5,996 bases of DNA from assembly GCA_027023115.1 (NCBI GenBank), contig JALVWZ010000418.1, positions 1-5,996 on the forward strand, in the 5' to 3' direction. Shown piece by piece: positions 5,012 to 5,996 of this stretch. Under the pieces are notes generated by a model that saw only the letters and a program-made list of their open reading frames with translations, was not told the DNA's origin and did no database searches. Each line of letters opens with the position of its first letter. Within the stretch, counting starts at the first letter, position 1. The position numbers and the translations under genes were made by a program. The DNA comes from Thermaceae bacterium (GTDB lineage: Bacteria > Deinococcota > Deinococci > Deinococcales > Marinithermaceae).

Positions 5012-5062
5012 AGATTTGCTTTGTTACAAAACGTGAGCCGCAGGCGTCGAGTCGTCTTGAAA

Positions 5063-5117
5063 CCACGAACCACAAGTGATGAAACGCAACTACAAGCCAC
5101 AAGCTACAGGCCACAAG
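5063..5117. repeat. Degenerate heptamer array with interruption
   Basis: CCACGAA and CCACAAG (5063-5076) are followed by a diverged stretch. A clean run of four units follows (5090-5117), alternating CTACARG with CCACAAG. Weaker units extend back to about 5031. Confidence 0.65.
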
Positions 5118-5249
5118 CTGGTTTTCTCGATTCCCCGGACGAGGCCGGCCCAGCCAGCCGAGATTCGGGGCCCATGCCGCACAAACCGCCAAGACTCTGT
5201 CGCGGTCGTCCCGTTCGCCACGAGTTACGGGTCATCCTGCCACCCTTCA

Positions 5250-5277
5250 CCACGCACTACGTACCACGTACCACGTA
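5250..5277. repeat. Degenerate heptamer array, four units
   Basis: The four in-phase units are CCACGCA, CTACGTA and two copies of CCACGTA. Two related units (CCACGAG, TTACGGG) lie at 5218-5231 in a different phase. Confidence 0.65.
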
Positions 5278-5287
5278 CTCATAGCAT

Positions 5288-5316
5288 GGACACACGGGTC
5301 CGCCCCTACGACGGGG
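5288..5316. repeat. Short double-hairpin repeat
   Basis: GGAC/GTCC (5288-5301) and CCCC/GGGG (5303-5316) form two small adjacent hairpins. The core GGACACACGGGTCCGCCCC resembles a short repeat I recognise from intergenic DNA of many bacteria. Confidence 0.45.
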
Positions 5317-5325
5317 TAAAACGCA

Positions 5326-5360
5326 CTACATGCCACGAATCGCAAACCACGAGCTGCGGT
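5326..5360. repeat. Degenerate heptamer array, five units
   Basis: Five in-phase 7-bp units run from CTACATG to CTGCGGT, with C at position 4 in every unit. It is the last array before the AT-rich region in front of the TetR-family gene. Confidence 0.65.
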
Positions 5361-5445
5361 CTCGCCGTTTCTTATAAGTTGAGCGTGGTGCCTAATCTGA
5401 CTAGTGCGGCTACTGCATACGTCGCTTTTTATGCTGCAATATTAT

Positions 5446-5461
5446 ACGGTTTTACACCCGT
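5446..5461. promoter_or_regulatory. Imperfect palindrome, candidate TetR operator
   Basis: ACGGTTTTACACCCGT matches its own reverse complement at 12 of 16 positions. It lies just upstream of the predicted promoter of the TetR-family gene. TetR-type regulators often bind such 15-20 bp palindromes near their own gene. This is a weak prediction. Confidence 0.3.
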
Positions 5462-5490
5462 TTCTCATGCATAATCCGTGTAGCTATGCT
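5462..5490 (+). promoter_or_regulatory. Putative promoter of the TetR-family gene
   Basis: TTCTCA (5462-5467, 4 of 6) and TATGCT (5485-5490, 4 of 6) are 17 bp apart. The nine bases TATGCTATT are identical to those at the stress operon's -10. Transcription would start near 5497, leaving a leader of only about six bases before the GTG at 5503. Confidence 0.45.
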
Positions 5491-5502
5491 ATTCTAAAGG
5501 GC

Positions 5503-5996
5503 GTGACCACCGAAGCCCGGAACGTGACCGACAAGCGCACCGCCATCCTCGAAGCCACGATCCGGGTGCTCCGTGAGCGTGGTCTTTCCGGGCTCAAAGT
5601 GGAAGAGGTGGCCAAGCGCGCCGAGGTGGGTAAAGGCACCGTCTACCTCTACTTTGAGCACAAGCAGGATCTGCTAAAGGCGCTAATAGAACACCACACC
5701 ATGCGCTTTTACAATGATGCCGCCGCCATAACCGAACTCGACCGGCCCTTCGGCGAGCGCTTGCAAAAGCTGCTGGAAAGGCGCCTCGCCTTCGTAGACG
5801 AGTGGCGCGGCCTTTGGGCGGCGGTAGCGCGCGAGGCTGATCCCGAAGGACAACGCGCCTGGCTGACCGGGCTGCATCAGCACTATCAGGGCATCCTCGA
5901 GCGCTTCGTGCAGAGCGGCATCGCGTCTGGCGAGCTGCGCGGCGACCTAGACGTTCCCTTAACCGCCGCCACCCTGGCCGCGGTTGGCTGCAGCCC
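5503..5996 (+). CDS. TetR/AcrR-family transcriptional regulator (3' end missing)
   Basis: A GTG-started frame runs to the window edge, giving 164 residues without a stop. Residues 12-58 are a typical TetR DNA-binding domain: AILEATIRVLRERGLSGL (14-31), then the helix-turn-helix VEEVAKRAEVGKGTVYLYF (33-51) and HKQDLLKAL (53-61). VGKGTVYLYF is the recognition-helix signature. The rest is an all-helical ligand-binding and dimerisation domain with no sequence clue to the ligand. Such proteins usually repress their own gene and neighbours, often transporters, until a small molecule binds. The start could also be the GTG at 5524, seven codons later. I chose 5503 from promoter spacing (-10 TATGCT, short leader), though AAAGGG lies too close to it to be a standard ribosome binding site. 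The targets lie outside the window. Confidence 0.9.
   Translation, partial: MTTEARNVTDKRTAILEATIRVLRERGLSGLKVEEVAKRAEVGKGTVYLYFEHKQDLLKALIEHHTMRFYNDAAAITELDRPFGERLQKLLERRLAFVDEWRGLWAAVAREADPEGQRAWLTGLHQHYQGILERFVQSGIASGELRGDLDVPLTAATLAAVGCS

Larger units (their letters stand above)
4728..5502. other. Gene-free repeat mosaic and regulatory stretch
   Basis: No protein gene is supported here. Open frames on both strands translate repeats and have no family resemblance. About 4750-5360 is a patchwork of degenerate 7-bp tandem repeats and at least three palindromic repeat families. From about 5365 to 5502 the base composition becomes markedly AT-richer, consistent with a promoter region for the TetR-family gene at 5503. 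Confidence 0.75.

Noticed and set aside
4941..5360. Possible CRISPR array
   Set aside because: The repeated units are 7 bp and degenerate, with no conserved 25-40 bp repeat and no regular unique spacers. No cas gene is in view.
5371..5407. Additional promoter built from TTGAGC (5379-5384) or TAATCT (5393-5398)
   Set aside because: Neither hexamer has a credible partner at 16-18 bp, and the position is far from the TetR start.
4577..5474. Open frames of up to 132 codons in the right intergenic region
   Set aside because: They cross the apgM terminator or consist of heptamers and palindromic repeats; their codon use is unlike the real genes.

Overview
The window looks like a piece of chromosome from a GC-rich thermophile of the Deinococcus-Thermus lineage (Oceanithermus, Marinithermus or a relative). 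This rests on recognising the proteins: an archaeal-type phosphoglycerate mutase, a DUF1931 histone-fold protein and an eRF1-like protein, all resembling Thermus-group versions. It also rests on the high GC, the TTGACA/TAnnnT-type promoters and what look like leaderless starts. The species call is an inference from memory; no search was run.

Layout. Positions 1-521 hold no gene. They contain hairpin-forming dispersed repeats and one MITE-like element of about 160 bp (225-386). A tRNA with a CAU anticodon, most likely tRNA-Ile2 (AUA-reading), lies on the minus strand at 549-625, with a strong terminator abutting its 3' end. A minus-strand operon of four genes covers 705-3312. In transcription order these are a ferritin-like protein, an eRF1-like (baeRF-type) protein, an Hsp20 small heat shock protein and a DUF1931 double histone-fold protein. 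It is read from a TTGACA-17 bp-TATGCT promoter at 3318-3346 and ends near a GC-rich hairpin at 675-697. Divergently, on the plus strand, is apgM (3424-4659), a 2,3-bisphosphoglycerate-independent phosphoglycerate mutase of the archaeal type with its own promoter and a rho-independent terminator. Positions 4728-5502 hold no gene. They are a mosaic of degenerate 7-bp tandem repeats and palindromic repeat families, ending in an AT-richer regulatory stretch. A TetR-family regulator starts with GTG at 5503 and runs off the right edge.

How the genes fit together. The four-gene operon joins a chaperone holdase, a predicted ribosome-acting release-factor homologue, a histone-fold DNA-binding candidate and a ferritin-like di-metal protein. 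Together these suggest one stress or quiescence programme protecting protein, ribosome, chromosome and iron balance. This functional reading is inference from content and gene order, and it is the most interesting feature of the window. apgM is housekeeping glycolysis/gluconeogenesis. Its 111-bp shared divergent promoter region carries a perfect TTGACA-T-TGTCAA inverted repeat over the operon -35. The tRNA-Ile2 call fits the frequent use of ATA codons in the neighbouring genes (5 of 14 isoleucines in apgM).
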